Made by a program: the position numbers and the translations under genes. This document shows, one piece after another, positions 36,352 through 46,173 of a DNA stretch of 62,692 bases. Below the pieces are notes generated by a model. That model had not been told where the DNA came from, searched no databases, and was given only the letters and a program-made list of their open reading frames with translations. Position 1 is the stretch's first letter. Every line of letters begins with the position of its first letter. The DNA comes from Actinomyces dentalis DSM 19115 (GTDB lineage Bacteria; Actinomycetota; Actinomycetes; Actinomycetales; Actinomycetaceae): the NCBI RefSeq assembly GCF_000429225.1, contig NZ_AUBL01000023.1, forward strand, positions 1 to 62,692. Direction: 5' to 3'.

Positions 36352-36870
36352 GTGACGACCCACGCCTCCGTCCTCCAACGGACCCTCGTCCTCGTGCGCC
36401 ACTCCAAGGCGTCCCACGACGCCCCCACGGACATCGAGCGCCCGCTGACCCCCAAGGGCCGGGAGATGGCCGACGCCCTGGCCCGCAGGCTGAGCGGGCG
36501 CCTCGACGCCGTCGACCTGCTCCTGGTCTCGCCCGCCGCCCGCGCCCGCCAGACCGCCGACCCCATGCAGCAGCGCCTGAACCCGGGGGAGGTCCGCATC
36601 GAGCCCGAGATCTACCACAACGGCGCCCTGCGGATACTGCGGCTGCTGACCGGGCTGCCCGAGGCCGCCGGCACGGTGATCCTCGTCGGGCACGAGCCCA
36701 CCATCTCCATCATGGCCCACGTCCTGCACGACGCCGACGACGACCTCGCCAGCCAGGTCTCCGTCGGCGTGCCCACGGCGACCGCCCTCGTCCTCGACGT
36801 GCCCGGGCCCTGGAACGGGCTCGGACCCGGCGCGGCGCACCTGGGCGACATGCTCAGCATTCCGCGCTGA
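36352..36870 (+). CDS. SixA-like histidine phosphatase
   Basis: A 172-residue histidine-phosphatase-fold protein. RTLVLVRHSKAS holds the phosphate-accepting His17; the second catalytic histidine is in LVGHEPTIS. Small members of this kind (SixA) remove phosphate from phosphohistidine in signalling or PTS proteins; others act on small phosphate esters. It is short and lacks the insertions of sugar phosphomutases, which favours the SixA type. It has its own leaderless promoter and is convergent with serB. Confidence 0.9.
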   Translation: MTTHASVLQRTLVLVRHSKASHDAPTDIERPLTPKGREMADALARRLSGRLDAVDLLLVSPAARARQTADPMQQRLNPGEVRIEPEIYHNGALRILRLLTGLPEAAGTVILVGHEPTISIMAHVLHDADDDLASQVSVGVPTATALVLDVPGPWNGLGPGAAHLGDMLSIPR

Positions 36871-36984
36871 ACCCGCGCCGGGCCGGGCCGGTGCGCGGCG
36901 GGCGGCGATGGCGGTCAGGGCGAAACGGCCGGGCCGGCCCGGCAAGACCGGTGCGCACCGGCCCGCTCCGGGGGCGGCCGGACC

Positions 36985-37704
36985 TCAGCCGGGCCGATCC
37001 CCGGCGGGCGCATCCCCGAGCAGCTCGAGCACGGCCCGCAGGTCCCGCACGTGAATGGCCGCCGGCGCGGCCGCCACGACGGCGGGCTTGGCGCAGAAGG
37101 CCACGCCCAGGCCCGCCGCGGCGATCATCCCCAGGTCGTTGGCGCCGTCGCCCACCACCACGGTCCGCTCCAGCGGCACGCCGTCGGAGCGCGCCCACTG
37201 GCGCAGGCGGCGCACCTTCTCCTGGCCGTCCACGATCCGCCCCCGCACCCGGCCGGTGAGCACGCCCCCCTCCACCTCCAGGCGGTTGGCGGCCACGTGA
37301 TCCAGGCCCAGGCGCCGCGCCAAGGGCACCACGACCTCCTCGAAGCCGCCGGAGACCACCCCCACGCGGCAGCCGCGGGCGTGCAGCGCCCCGATGAGCT
37401 CGACGGCGCCGGGGGTGGGGCGCACCTCGTCCAGCACCTGAGCGAAGACCGACTCCGGCACCCCCCGCAGGGTGGCGACCCGCTCGCGCAGCGAGTCGGC
37501 GAAGTCGAGCTCGCCGCGCATCGCCCGGGCGGTGACGGCGGCCACCCGCTCGCGCGTGCCGGCGCGCTCGGCGATGAGCTCGATGACCTCCTGCTCGATG
37601 AGCGTGGAGTCGGCGTCCATGACCAGCAGCCCGGGGCCCAGCCGCGCCAGGGCCCCGGCGGCCCTCCGGCCGCTCACGCGCGGCGGGGGAGTCGTTGCGC
37701 TCAT
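36985..37704 (-). CDS. serB: Phosphoserine phosphatase
   Basis: A 239-residue HAD-superfamily enzyme performing the last step of serine synthesis. The nucleophile motif is VMDADSTLIEQE (Asp30, Asp32), followed by the SerB signatures LDFADSLRERVATLRG, VGVVSGGFEEVVVPLA and DGANDLGMIAAAGLGVAFCAKP. It corresponds to the catalytic domain, without an N-terminal ACT domain. The ATG is placed six bases after TAGCAT, so it is probably leaderless. It stands alone between sixA and glgC. Confidence 0.94.
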   Translation of the reverse strand: MSATTPPPRVSGRRAAGALARLGPGLLVMDADSTLIEQEVIELIAERAGTRERVAAVTARAMRGELDFADSLRERVATLRGVPESVFAQVLDEVRPTPGAVELIGALHARGCRVGVVSGGFEEVVVPLARRLGLDHVAANRLEVEGGVLTGRVRGRIVDGQEKVRRLRQWARSDGVPLERTVVVGDGANDLGMIAAAGLGVAFCAKPAVVAAAPAAIHVRDLRAVLELLGDAPAGDRPG

Positions 37705-37710
37705 AGCCCG

Positions 37711-37716
37711 ATGCTA
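37711..37716 (-). promoter_or_regulatory. -10 element of serB (leaderless)
   Basis: TAGCAT on the minus strand, six bases before the ATG. Confidence 0.6.
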
Positions 37717-37835
37717 GCGGGCCGCACGCCGCGGCGCCCGGGGCGCGCGGCCGCGCGCGGCGCCGGCGGGGCCGCACGCGCCGGAGCGCCCCGGGGCGAC
37801 GGGCCCCGGGGCGCTCGCGGAGGGGAGCGGGCCGG

Positions 37836-39080
37836 TCAGCGCGCGACCTTCTGCCCCTTGGCGACCACGGTGATGCCCGACTCGGTGACGGTGAAGCCGC
37901 GCTCGCGGTCGTGCTCGGGGTCGATGCCGACCATGGCGCCCTCCTCGACGACGACGTACTTGTCGAGGATGGCCCGGTTGACCACCGTGTTGCGACCCAC
38001 GATCACTCCGTCCATGAGGACGGACTCGCGCACCGAGGACCAGGAGTTGACCCTCACCTCGGGGGAGAGCACCGAGGAGATGACCTCCCCGCCCGACACG
38101 ATGACGCCGGGGGACACGATCGAGTCGACGGCGTGGCCCAGGCGCTCGTGGTGCCCGTAGACGAACTTGGCCGGGGGCATGGAGTTCATGTAGCCGGCGA
38201 ACAGGGGCCAGTGCGCGTTGTAGAGGTTGAACACCGGGGAGACCGAGATCAGATCCTGGTGGGCCTCGTAGAAGGCGTCGACCGTGCCGACGTCGCGCCA
38301 GTAGTCGCGGTCGCGCTCGGTGGCGCCGGGCACGTCGTTGTCCTTGAAGTCGTAGACGCCGGCGGCGCCCTGGTTCACGAACCAGGGTACGATGTTGCCG
38401 CCCATGTCGTGCTTGGAGGACTCGTCGTCGGCGTCGACGGTGACCGCCTGGGTCAGGGCGTCGGCGTTCATGATGTAGTTGCCCATGGAGGCCAGGACCT
38501 CGTCGGGGGAGTCGGGCAGCCCGGGGGTGTCCTTGGGCTTCTCGACGAAGGCCTTGATGTGGCCGCGGTCGTCAGGGTCGGTCTCGATGACGCCGAACTG
38601 GTCCGCCAGCGACTTGGGCTGGCGGATGCCGGCCACGGTCAGCGGCAGGCCCGAGGCGATGTGGTGGTCGAGCATCTGGGAGAAGTCCATGCGGTAGATG
38701 TTGTCCGCGCCGGTGATGACCACGTAGTCGGGCCGCTCGTCGTCGAGCAGGTTGAGGGACTGGTAGATCGCGTCCGCGCTCCCCAGGAACCAGTGCTTGC
38801 CCACGCGCTGCTGGGCGGGCACGGGCGCGATGTAGTTGCCCAGCATGTCCGACATCCGCCACGTCTTGGAGATGTGGCGGTCCAGCGAGTGGGACTTGTA
38901 CTGGGTGAGGACGACCACTTTGAGGAAGCCCGAGTTGATCATGTTGGACAGCGAGAAATCGATGAGCCGGTAGATGCCGCCGAAGGGCACCGCGGGCTTG
39001 GCCCGGTCGACGGTCAGGGGCATGAGGCGCTTGCCCTCACCGCCGGCGAGAATGATTGCGAGAACACGGGGAGAAGCCAT
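37836..39080 (-). CDS. glgC: Glucose-1-phosphate adenylyltransferase
   Basis: A 414-residue enzyme that makes ADP-glucose for glycogen. The nucleotide site is [15 protein letters not shown], followed by [15 protein letters not shown] (with the family lysine), [23 protein letters not shown] and [16 protein letters not shown]; the C-terminal third is a left-handed beta-helix ([20 protein letters not shown]). It is divergent from glgA with a 354-base shared control region, so the two first steps of glycogen synthesis are probably co-regulated. Confidence 0.96.
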   Translation of the reverse strand: MASPRVLAIILAGGEGKRLMPLTVDRAKPAVPFGGIYRLIDFSLSNMINSGFLKVVVLTQYKSHSLDRHISKTWRMSDMLGNYIAPVPAQQRVGKHWFLGSADAIYQSLNLLDDERPDYVVITGADNIYRMDFSQMLDHHIASGLPLTVAGIRQPKSLADQFGVIETDPDDRGHIKAFVEKPKDTPGLPDSPDEVLASMGNYIMNADALTQAVTVDADDESSKHDMGGNIVPWFVNQGAAGVYDFKDNDVPGATERDRDYWRDVGTVDAFYEAHQDLISVSPVFNLYNAHWPLFAGYMNSMPPAKFVYGHHERLGHAVDSIVSPGVIVSGGEVISSVLSPEVRVNSWSSVRESVLMDGVIVGRNTVVNRAILDKYVVVEEGAMVGIDPEHDRERGFTVTESGITVVAKGQKVAR

Positions 39081-39434
39081 GGGGCCACCATACGTGACCC
39101 GAGCCACCTCGGGGGGCGATTCGCGCGGGTGTTCGCGGCGTGTCCGCCCCGGCCCCGCCCCGAGCCCGGCCCCGTCCGCCCCCGCGGGGCCGGGGCGGAG
39201 CGACGAGGGCCCGGCAGGGCTGGTCGGGGGTCGCCGTCCGCCCCCCGCGGGTCCGGGCGCAGCGGCCGATCCGGCCCGATCCGGCCAGCGGAGGGCGAAA
39301 ATCGCCCCGCCGCCGCCGCAAAACCGATACCGTCGGACGTGTGGCGGCTCACGCCCCGAGCCGCCCATCGGACCAGCCGCCCGATACCAACAGCATTCAA
39401 CGCGCGCAGGGGCGCGAGCGAGGAGACGCAACCC
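39081..39434. promoter_or_regulatory. Divergent glgC/glgA control region
   Basis: No gene is present. For glgC, TATGGT (39087-39092, minus strand) lies six bases from the ATG, a leaderless arrangement. For glgA, TACCGT near 39330 could be a -10, with GAGGAGA before its ATG. No clear operator palindrome was found in the ~200 bases between, which are very G/C-rich. Confidence 0.5.
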
Positions 39435-40670
39435 ATGAGAGTCGACCTGCTGACCAAGGAGTACCCGCCCTTCATCTACGGCGGGGCCGGAGTCCACGTC
39501 AACGAACTGGCCAAGGTGCTTCGGCCCCTGGCCGACGTGCGCGTGCACGCCTTCGGCGGACCGCGCGAACCCGGCACCGAGGGCGCCGACCCGGGCGTGA
39601 CCGGCTACCCGGAGGTCGCCGAGCTCGAGGGCGCCAACGCCGCCCTGAAGACCTTCGGGGTGGACCTGGAGATGGTCCCCGGCGTCGAGGGCGCCGACAT
39701 CGTCCACTCCCACACCTGGTACGCCAACCTGGCCGGGCACCTGTCCGGCATGCTCTACGGCATCCCCCACATCCTGTCCGCCCACTCCCTGGAGCCCATG
39801 CGCCCGTGGAAGGCCGAGCAGCTCGGCGGCGGCTACGCCCTGTCCTCCTGGGCGGAGCGCCAGGCCTACGAGGGCGCCACCGCCGTCATCGCCGTCTCCC
39901 ACGGCATGCGCAAGGACATCCTGCGCGCCTACCCCCAGGTCGACCCCGAACGGGTCAAGGTCGTCCACAACGGCATCGACCTGGACGCCTGGGCCCGCCC
40001 GACCGACGCCGACTGGGAGGCCGACAGCGCCGAGGTCCTGAAGCGCTACGGCATCGACACCTCCCGGCCCACGGTGGTCTTCGTCGGGCGCATCACCCGC
40101 CAGAAGGGCCTGCCCCACCTGCTGCGGGCCGTCGAGCACCTGCCCGCCGAGGTCCAGGTCATCCTGTGCGCCGGCGCCCCCGACACCGCCGAGATCAAGG
40201 CCGAGGTCGACGGCCTCGTGTCCGGCCTCCAGGCCAAGCGCACCGGCGTCATCCTCATCGAGGAGATGCTCCCGCGCCGCGAGCTCCAGGCCGTCCTGGG
40301 AGCCTCCGACGTCTTCGTGTGCCCGTCGGTCTACGAGCCCCTGGGCATCGTCAACCTGGAGGCCATGGCCATGAGCCTGCCGGTGGTCGGCTCGGCCACC
40401 GGCGGCATCCCCGACGTCATCGTCGACGGCGAGACCGGCCTGCTGGTGCCCATCGAGCAGCTGCAGGACGGCACCGGCACGCCGATCGACCCCGACCGCT
40501 TCGTCGCCGACCTCGCCGAGCGCCTGACCCGCCTGGTCATGGACGCCGACACGGCCAAGAAGATGGGCATCGCCGCCCGCAAGCGGGTGGAGGACCACTT
40601 CGCCTGGACCGCCATCGCCGAGCGGACCATGAAGGTCTACGAGTGGGCCCTGGCCAACCCGCGGGACTGA
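39435..40670 (+). CDS. glgA: Glycogen synthase, actinobacterial GT4 type
   Basis: A 411-residue retaining glycosyltransferase of the GT4 type. The opening [20 protein letters not shown] contains the ADP-sugar KxGG-like loop in variant form. [25 protein letters not shown] and the nucleotide-binding [15 protein letters not shown] follow. This form (GlgA of corynebacteria and mycobacteria, GlgM-like) uses ADP-glucose for glycogen or maltose-1-phosphate synthesis, which cannot be separated by sequence alone. GAGGAGA precedes the ATG. It is divergent from glgC. Confidence 0.92.
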   Translation: MRVDLLTKEYPPFIYGGAGVHVNELAKVLRPLADVRVHAFGGPREPGTEGADPGVTGYPEVAELEGANAALKTFGVDLEMVPGVEGADIVHSHTWYANLAGHLSGMLYGIPHILSAHSLEPMRPWKAEQLGGGYALSSWAERQAYEGATAVIAVSHGMRKDILRAYPQVDPERVKVVHNGIDLDAWARPTDADWEADSAEVLKRYGIDTSRPTVVFVGRITRQKGLPHLLRAVEHLPAEVQVILCAGAPDTAEIKAEVDGLVSGLQAKRTGVILIEEMLPRRELQAVLGASDVFVCPSVYEPLGIVNLEAMAMSLPVVGSATGGIPDVIVDGETGLLVPIEQLQDGTGTPIDPDRFVADLAERLTRLVMDADTAKKMGIAARKRVEDHFAWTAIAERTMKVYEWALANPRD

Positions 40671-40836
40671 CGCGCTCGCACCGCCCGCAGCGCCGACGGC
40701 GCCGCCACCCTCCCGGTGACGGCGCCGTCGCGCCGCTCGGCGCGGTGCGGGCCGCGCACTCCGATCCGACCGCGCCGGGCCCTCCGGCCGGCCGCGCCGC
40801 CGGGACCGCCGCACTGGCCGGGACCGACCCGGCCCC

Positions 40837-41553
40837 TCAGCGGGCCCAGGTCTGCGTGGCGGCGCACACCCCGCGCCTCGCCGCGCCCGCCAGGGGCTCC
40901 AGGGCCCGACGGCGCTGGGCCGCCTGACCGGCCGTGACCGCGGCGCCGTCGTCGGCCAGCGCCAGCTCGCAGATCGCCCCCAGCCGCAGCGAGCGCTCCA
41001 GCAGATCGCGCCGCCGCGGCGGCATCGACGGCGGCACGAGCCGCGGGTCGAGCACCGCCGCGACCAGGTCGGTGAGGGCATCGGCCAGTTCGGGGCGCTC
41101 GCGGGCCAGGTCCAGCTCGGTCAGCGCCCCGATGGCGCGCTCGGTCGCGGCGTGGACGTCACGGCGCGCCTGGACGGGGTCGAAGGGCTCCGGCGCGACG
41201 GCGAGCTCCTCGACGCGCCAGCGCACCCCCGCCCCCGCCGGCTCGGGGGCCAGCAGGAGGCGCCGCCCCGCCATGGCCGCCGTCGCGCCGCACTCGACGA
41301 GGACCCCCTGGCCCGCCTCGCGCACCCCGGCCGCGGCGGGCAGGGCCAGCTCCGGGCCGGGCAGGACCGCGGCGCAGCGGGCCAGGGGCCGGGCCGCGGA
41401 CAGCCACGCCCCCAGGTCCGGCGGGCCGGCCCCGGCGTCGTCGAGCACCTCGTGGACGGCGTCGGGCCCCTGGACGACGGCCAGGCCGTGGGAGGAGGGC
41501 AGGGGCGCCCACAGGGCCAGGAGGATGCTCACGGCGGGGCGCGAAGGGTCCAC
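40837..41553 (-). CDS. Conserved-looking hypothetical protein
   Basis: A 238-residue protein I do not recognise. It is Ala/Leu-rich and has no membrane span or signal. Features seen are a hydrophobic opening ([20 protein letters not shown]), a mid-region of alternating strands ([20 protein letters not shown]), and a long helical C-terminal half ([40 protein letters not shown]). The GTG start has TAGGGT six bases upstream, which supports a real gene. It is divergent from an ABC ATPase gene, each having its own leaderless promoter. Confidence 0.65.
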   Translation of the reverse strand: MDPSRPAVSILLALWAPLPSSHGLAVVQGPDAVHEVLDDAGAGPPDLGAWLSAARPLARCAAVLPGPELALPAAAGVREAGQGVLVECGATAAMAGRRLLLAPEPAGAGVRWRVEELAVAPEPFDPVQARRDVHAATERAIGALTELDLARERPELADALTDLVAAVLDPRLVPPSMPPRRRDLLERSLRLGAICELALADDGAAVTAGQAAQRRRALEPLAGAARRGVCAATQTWAR

Positions 41554-41559
41554 GCCGGA

Positions 41560-41565
41560 ACCCTA
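41560..41565 (-). promoter_or_regulatory. -10 element of hypothetical gene (leaderless)
   Basis: TAGGGT on the minus strand, six bases before GTG at 41553. Confidence 0.55.
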
Positions 41566-41620
41566 ACCCGGCGGGCCCCGCCCCCCGCGCGCGGGTGCGA
41601 TTCGGGTCACGTCGGCGCGC

Positions 41621-41626
41621 TATGGT
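41621..41626 (+). promoter_or_regulatory. -10 element of ABC ATPase gene (leaderless)
   Basis: TATGGT followed by six bases and ATG at 41633; the same hexamer and spacing precede glgC. Confidence 0.6.
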
Positions 41627-41632
41627 AGCGCC

Positions 41633-42457
41633 ATGACCAGCGTGCTCCGCCTCGATGACGTCTCGCTCCACCGCGGGACCACCCGGATCCTGACCCATGT
41701 CACCTGGAGCGTCGACGAGGGGCAGTACTGGGTCCTGCTGGGGCCCAACGGCGCGGGCAAGACCACCATCGCGCGCATCGCCGCCGCCCGCCTGTTCCCC
41801 TCCGCGGGCACCGTCGAGGTCCTGGGCGAGCGCCTGGGGCGCGTCGACATCTCCGAGCTGCACCCGCGCATCGGCCTGTGCTCCTCGGCGCTGGCGCGCA
41901 CCGTCATGGGCGGGGAGAGCGTGCTGTCCGTGGTCCTGTCCGCCTCCTACGGCAAGGTCGGGGTGTGGCGCGAGGAGTACGAGGACCTCGACGTCGAGCG
42001 CGCCCGCGCGCTGCTGGACGCCCTGGGCGCCGCGCCCCTGGCCCGGCGGCCCTGGGGGTCGCTGTCGTCGGGCGAGCGCAAGCGCGTGGAGATCGCCCGC
42101 GCCCTCATGCCCGACCCCGAGCTGCTCGTCCTCGACGAGCCCGCCGCGGGCCTGGACGTGGCCGGCCGCGAGCTGCTCCTGGCGGCCCTGAGCGAGATCA
42201 TCGCCGCCCCCGGCGCGCCCTCGATGCTGCTGGTCACCCACCACCTGGAGGAGATCCCGGTGGGGTTCACCCACGCCCTGGCGCTGCGCGAGGGGATGGT
42301 GAGGGGGACCGGTCCCCTGGGCGGGGTCCTCACCGACGAGGTCATGTCCGATACCTTCGGCCTGCCCCTGGAGGTCGGCGCGGACAGGGGCCGCTACACC
42401 GCCCGGGGCCGGGGCCCGGTCTTCAAGGGCGCGCACGTGGCGCGCGGCAGGCGGTAG
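41633..42457 (+). CDS. ABC ATP-binding protein without own permease
   Basis: A 274-residue ABC ATPase. Walker A is LLGPNGAGKTT (about residue 38), the signature is LSSGERKRVEIA, Walker B is LLVLDEPAAGLD and the H-loop is VTHHLEEIP. The signature has S in place of the first G (SSGE), as in ModF/YbbA-like and iron-chelate-type ATPases. No permease gene is adjacent; the next gene encodes an NfeD protein 51 bases later. It may energise a permease elsewhere or act in a soluble role. The leaderless promoter fixes the start. Confidence 0.88.
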   Translation: MTSVLRLDDVSLHRGTTRILTHVTWSVDEGQYWVLLGPNGAGKTTIARIAAARLFPSAGTVEVLGERLGRVDISELHPRIGLCSSALARTVMGGESVLSVVLSASYGKVGVWREEYEDLDVERARALLDALGAAPLARRPWGSLSSGERKRVEIARALMPDPELLVLDEPAAGLDVAGRELLLAALSEIIAAPGAPSMLLVTHHLEEIPVGFTHALALREGMVRGTGPLGGVLTDEVMSDTFGLPLEVGADRGRYTARGRGPVFKGAHVARGRR

Positions 42458-42508
42458 GCTCGTACCCGTCCGGACGCCGTCCGGGCCCGCGAGCGGAAGG
42501 AGGCTCTC

Positions 42509-42994
42509 ATGGCATGGCTGTGGTGGATCGGGGCGGCTCTCGTCCTGGGCGTGATCGAGACCCTCACCGTGGACCTGACCTTCCTCATGTTCGCCGGGGG
42601 GGCCGTGGGCGGCGCGATCGCCGCCGCCCTGGGCGCGTCCTTCCTGGCGCAGGCCATCGTCTTCGCCGTGGTGTCCACGCTGCTGCTGGCGGCGGTGCGC
42701 CCCTGGGCGAAGTGGCAGCTGCTGTCGACGACGCCCGATATGCGCACCAACGCCTCGGCCCTCATCGGCCGCGAGGCCACCGCCCTGACGGTGATCGACG
42801 GGCGGGGCGGGCGCGTGCGCCTGGGCGGGGAGGAGTGGAGCGCCCGGCTCGTCGACGAGGCGCGCCCCGCCGCCCCGCCCGCCCACAGGGGCTATGCCGC
42901 GTCCGCACTGCCCGGCCCCACGCGCATCGAGCCGGGGGCGGATGTGCGGGTGACCGCCATCGACGGCGCCATCGCCGTCGTCGCCCCCCTGTGA
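42509..42994 (+). CDS. NfeD-like membrane protein
   Basis: A 161-residue protein: three hydrophobic spans in the first ~75 residues (WWIGAALVLGVIETLTVDLT, LMFAGGAVGGAIAAALGASF, AQAIVFAVVSTLLLAAV), then a soluble OB-fold domain (ALIGREATALTVIDGRGGRV onward). This is the short NfeD type. NfeD proteins are almost always encoded beside a stomatin/band-7 protein, as here, and help organise membrane microdomains or quality control. AAGGAGG lies nine bases before the ATG. Confidence 0.92.
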   Translation: MAWLWWIGAALVLGVIETLTVDLTFLMFAGGAVGGAIAAALGASFLAQAIVFAVVSTLLLAAVRPWAKWQLLSTTPDMRTNASALIGREATALTVIDGRGGRVRLGGEEWSARLVDEARPAAPPAHRGYAASALPGPTRIEPGADVRVTAIDGAIAVVAPL

Positions 42995-43031
42995 ACCGCA
43001 AGCACACTCAAATTCAAGGAGAGGCAGCCCC

Positions 43032-44312
43032 ATGCCCAATGTCGAGACGATACTCCTCGTCGTCATCGGTCTCGTCGTCCTGTTCGTCGTCGTGGCGATG
43101 CTCCGGGCCGTGCGGATCGTGCCGCAGTCCTACGCGATCATCGTCGAGCGGCTGGGCAAGTTCCAGGCCGAGTACTTCGCCGGCCTGCACCTGCTGATGC
43201 CCTTCATCGACCGCGTGCGCACCACGGTCGACCTGCGCGAGCAGGTCGTCTCCTTCCCCCCGCAGCCCGTCATCACCTCCGACAACGTCCAGGTGAACAT
43301 CGACTCGGTCATCTACTACCAGGTCACCGACCCCAAGCGGGCGACCTACGAGATCTCCAACTACCTCCAGGCCATCGAGCAGCTGACCGTCACCACGCTG
43401 CGCAATGTCATCGGCGCCATGGAGCTGGAGCAGACCCTGACCAGCCGCGACCAGATCAACGCCCAGCTGCGCGGCGTCCTGGACCAGGCCACCGGCCGCT
43501 GGGGCATCCGCGTGGCCAATGTGGAGCTGAAGTCCATCGACCCGCCCGCCTCCATCCAGGGCGCCATGGAGCAGCAGATGCGCGCCGAGCGCGACCGCCG
43601 CGCCGCCATCCTCACCGCCGAGGGCGTCAAGCAGTCCCAGATCCTCACCGCCGAGGGCGACAAGCAGTCGGCGATCCTGCGGGCCGAGGGCCAGGCCCAG
43701 TCCGCCATCCTCAAGGCCCAGGGCGAGTCGCGCGCGATCCTCCAGGTCTTCGACGCCATTCACCGCGGCAACGCCGACCCCAAGCTGCTGGCCTACCAGT
43801 ACCTGCAGACCCTGCCCAAGATCGCCAACGGCACCAGCTCGAAGATGTGGATCGTGCCCACCGAGTTCACCGCGGCCCTGGACGGGATCGCCGGCGCGCT
43901 GGGCGGCAAGCCCCCGTCGCCCGGCTCGAACCCCTTCGGCTCCGGCTCGGACGACGTCCGGGTCGACCTGTCGGGCATGAAGTCCGGCCTCGACATCGCC
44001 TCCGACCTGGCGGCCACCAACCTCCAGAACCCCGAGGAGGCCCTGGCCCAGGCCCGCGGCGAGGTCGAGTCCGCCTCCCAGGAGGCCTCCGACGACCGGC
44101 CCTCCTCCGACCACCGGGCCGCCTCCGACCGCCGCGCGGATCACCGGGCCGCCCCCGACCGCCGCGCGGACCACCGCGCCCCGGCCGCCTCCCCGGCCGA
44201 CTCGTCGACCGATACGACGTCGCTGCCCACCACGAGCACCTACGGCCGCTACGGCTACCGGTCGGACGAGGGCGGCATCCCGCCCTCGGTGCCGCCCTTC
44301 CGCCGCGGCTGA
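43032..44312 (+). CDS. SPFH/band-7 (stomatin-like) protein
   Basis: A 426-residue protein. One N-terminal membrane span (ETILLVVIGLVVLFVVVAML) is followed by the band-7 domain (RIVPQSYAIIVERLGKFQAE, LREQVVSFPPQPVITSDNVQ, MELEQTLTSRDQINAQL). A coiled-coil with KQSQILTAEGDKQSAILRAE repeats comes next. The last ~120 residues are low-complexity, with repeated DRRADHRAA units. It would form oligomeric rings at the membrane together with the NfeD protein. A site AAGGAGA precedes the ATG. Confidence 0.95.
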   Translation: MPNVETILLVVIGLVVLFVVVAMLRAVRIVPQSYAIIVERLGKFQAEYFAGLHLLMPFIDRVRTTVDLREQVVSFPPQPVITSDNVQVNIDSVIYYQVTDPKRATYEISNYLQAIEQLTVTTLRNVIGAMELEQTLTSRDQINAQLRGVLDQATGRWGIRVANVELKSIDPPASIQGAMEQQMRAERDRRAAILTAEGVKQSQILTAEGDKQSAILRAEGQAQSAILKAQGESRAILQVFDAIHRGNADPKLLAYQYLQTLPKIANGTSSKMWIVPTEFTAALDGIAGALGGKPPSPGSNPFGSGSDDVRVDLSGMKSGLDIASDLAATNLQNPEEALAQARGEVESASQEASDDRPSSDHRAASDRRADHRAAPDRRADHRAPAASPADSSTDTTSLPTTSTYGRYGYRSDEGGIPPSVPPFRRG

Positions 44313-44402
44313 GCGAGCGGCCCCGGACGCCTCCCGGAAGTGAGACGCGTCCCGAAGTTCGCGCACGGCGGGCGGGCCGTGACAAGGCCGCCCCGGCGGT
44401 CA

Positions 44403-44408
44403 TAGTCT
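44403..44408 (+). promoter_or_regulatory. -10 element of ABC exporter pair (leaderless)
   Basis: TAGTCT followed by seven bases and GTG at 44416. Confidence 0.6.
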
Positions 44409-44415
44409 CCCCGCT

Positions 44416-46173
44416 GTGCTGTTCACGACCCTGCGTCACTACCTGGGCCCCTACCGGGGCTCGCTGCTGGCGGTCCTCGTGCTCAAGATCGTGGAGACCA
44501 TCGCGGTCCTGTCGCTGCCCACCCTCAACGCGGACATCATCAACGACGGCGTCGTCGCCGGCGACACCGGCAGGATCTGGAGCCTGGGCGGCCTCATGCT
44601 CGCCATCACCGCCGTGCAGGGCGCGGTCGCGATCATCGGGACCCGCCTGAGCGCCAGGGCCGCGATGGGCCTGGGCCGGCGCATGCGCCGGGACATCTTC
44701 ACCCACGTCCAGCGCTTCAACCCCGAGGAGGTCTCCCGGTTCGGGGCCCCCTCCCTCGTCATCCGCTCGACCAACGACATCCAGCAGATCCAGATGGTCG
44801 TCTTCATGGTCTGCGCCATGATGCTCATGGCCCCCATCATGCTCATGGGCGGGACCTTCATGGCGCTGCGCGTGGACGTGCCCCTGTCCGGCCTCATCCT
44901 GGTCCTCATCCCGCTCCTGCTCATCGTCGTCGGCGTCCTCCTGGGCCGCCTCCTGCCCCACTTCAGGGTCATGCAGGAGCGGGTCGACCGCGTCGGCCTC
45001 GTCATGCGCGAGCAGATCCAGGGCGTGCGCGTCATCCGCGCCTTCGTGCGCCAGGGGCAGCGCCGGGGCGTGTTCGAGGCGGCCAACGACGAGCTGACGG
45101 CCACGTCGCTGTCGATCGGCCGCCTCTTCGCCGTGCTCATGCCCTCGGTGACCGTCATCATGAACCTGGCCGGCATCGGCGTGTACTGGTTCGGCGGGCG
45201 GCGCATCGACGGCGGGGACATGGCCATCGGCGACCTGACGGCCTTCCTCAACTACATGATGCACATCCTCTTCTCCGTCATGATCGCCGTCATGCTCGTG
45301 ACCATCCTGCCGCGCGCCCAGGTCGCCGCCGCGCGCTTCCAGGAGGTCATGGCGGTGGACCCCGCCATCAAGGCGCCCGCCCGCCCGCTGGGCCTGCCCG
45401 AGCCCTCGGGGGCGGCCGGGGGAGGGCGCGGGCGCGAGATCCGCTTCGAGCACGTCACCTTCCGCTACCCGGGGGCCGAGGCCCCGGTGCTGGAGGACAT
45501 CGACCTCGTCCTGCGCCCCGGCCGGACCACCGCCTTCATCGGCTCGACGGGCTCGGGCAAGACCACCCTGGTCAACCTCATCCCGCGTCTGCTCGACGTC
45601 ACCGAGGGGAGGGTGAGCGTGGACGGCGTGGACGTGCGCGACGTCGACCCCCGCGAGCTGCGGGAGAACGTGGCCTGCGTCCCCCAGAGGGCCTTCCTGT
45701 TCTCCGGCACCATCCGCACCACGCTCCAGCACGGCAGGCCCGGCGCCCGCGACGACGAGCTGTGGGAGGCGCTGCGGGCCGCCCAGGCCGCCGACTTCGT
45801 CCAGGACCTCGACGACGGCCTGGACCACGAGGTCGACCAGGGCGGCGTGAACTTCTCCGGCGGCCAGCGCCAGCGCCTGGCCATCGCCCGCGCGCTCGTG
45901 CGCGAGGCGGGCGTGTACATCTTCGACGACTCCTTCTCCGCGCTGGACTACGCCACCGACGCGCGCCTGCGCGCCGGGCTCGCGCGGGCCGCCGGCGGCG
46001 CCACGCTCGTCGTGGTCGCCCAGCGCGTCGCCTCCATCCGCAGCGCCGAGCAGATCGTCGTCCTCGACGAGGGGCGCGTCGTCGGCATCGGGACGCACGG
46101 CGAGCTCATGGAGAACTGCCCGACCTACGCCGAGATCGTCCTGTCCCAGATCAGCGCGCAGGAGGCGGCATGA
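44416..46173 (+). CDS. Heterodimeric ABC exporter, subunit 1
   Basis: A 585-residue half-transporter: six spans in the first ~320 residues (LAVLVLKIVETIAVLSLPTL, LSGLILVLIPLLLIVVGVLL and others), then an ATPase domain with Walker A GSTGSGKTTL (about 377), signature NFSGGQRQR and Walker B VYIFDDSFSALD. The base that follows the Walker B Asp is Asp, not the catalytic Glu, so this subunit carries the degenerate ATP site. The next gene overlaps it by four bases and supplies the complementary half. Export of a drug or lipid is typical for this group. Confidence 0.94.
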   Translation: MLFTTLRHYLGPYRGSLLAVLVLKIVETIAVLSLPTLNADIINDGVVAGDTGRIWSLGGLMLAITAVQGAVAIIGTRLSARAAMGLGRRMRRDIFTHVQRFNPEEVSRFGAPSLVIRSTNDIQQIQMVVFMVCAMMLMAPIMLMGGTFMALRVDVPLSGLILVLIPLLLIVVGVLLGRLLPHFRVMQERVDRVGLVMREQIQGVRVIRAFVRQGQRRGVFEAANDELTATSLSIGRLFAVLMPSVTVIMNLAGIGVYWFGGRRIDGGDMAIGDLTAFLNYMMHILFSVMIAVMLVTILPRAQVAAARFQEVMAVDPAIKAPARPLGLPEPSGAAGGGRGREIRFEHVTFRYPGAEAPVLEDIDLVLRPGRTTAFIGSTGSGKTTLVNLIPRLLDVTEGRVSVDGVDVRDVDPRELRENVACVPQRAFLFSGTIRTTLQHGRPGARDDELWEALRAAQAADFVQDLDDGLDHEVDQGGVNFSGGQRQRLAIARALVREAGVYIFDDSFSALDYATDARLRAGLARAAGGATLVVVAQRVASIRSAEQIVVLDEGRVVGIGTHGELMENCPTYAEIVLSQISAQEAA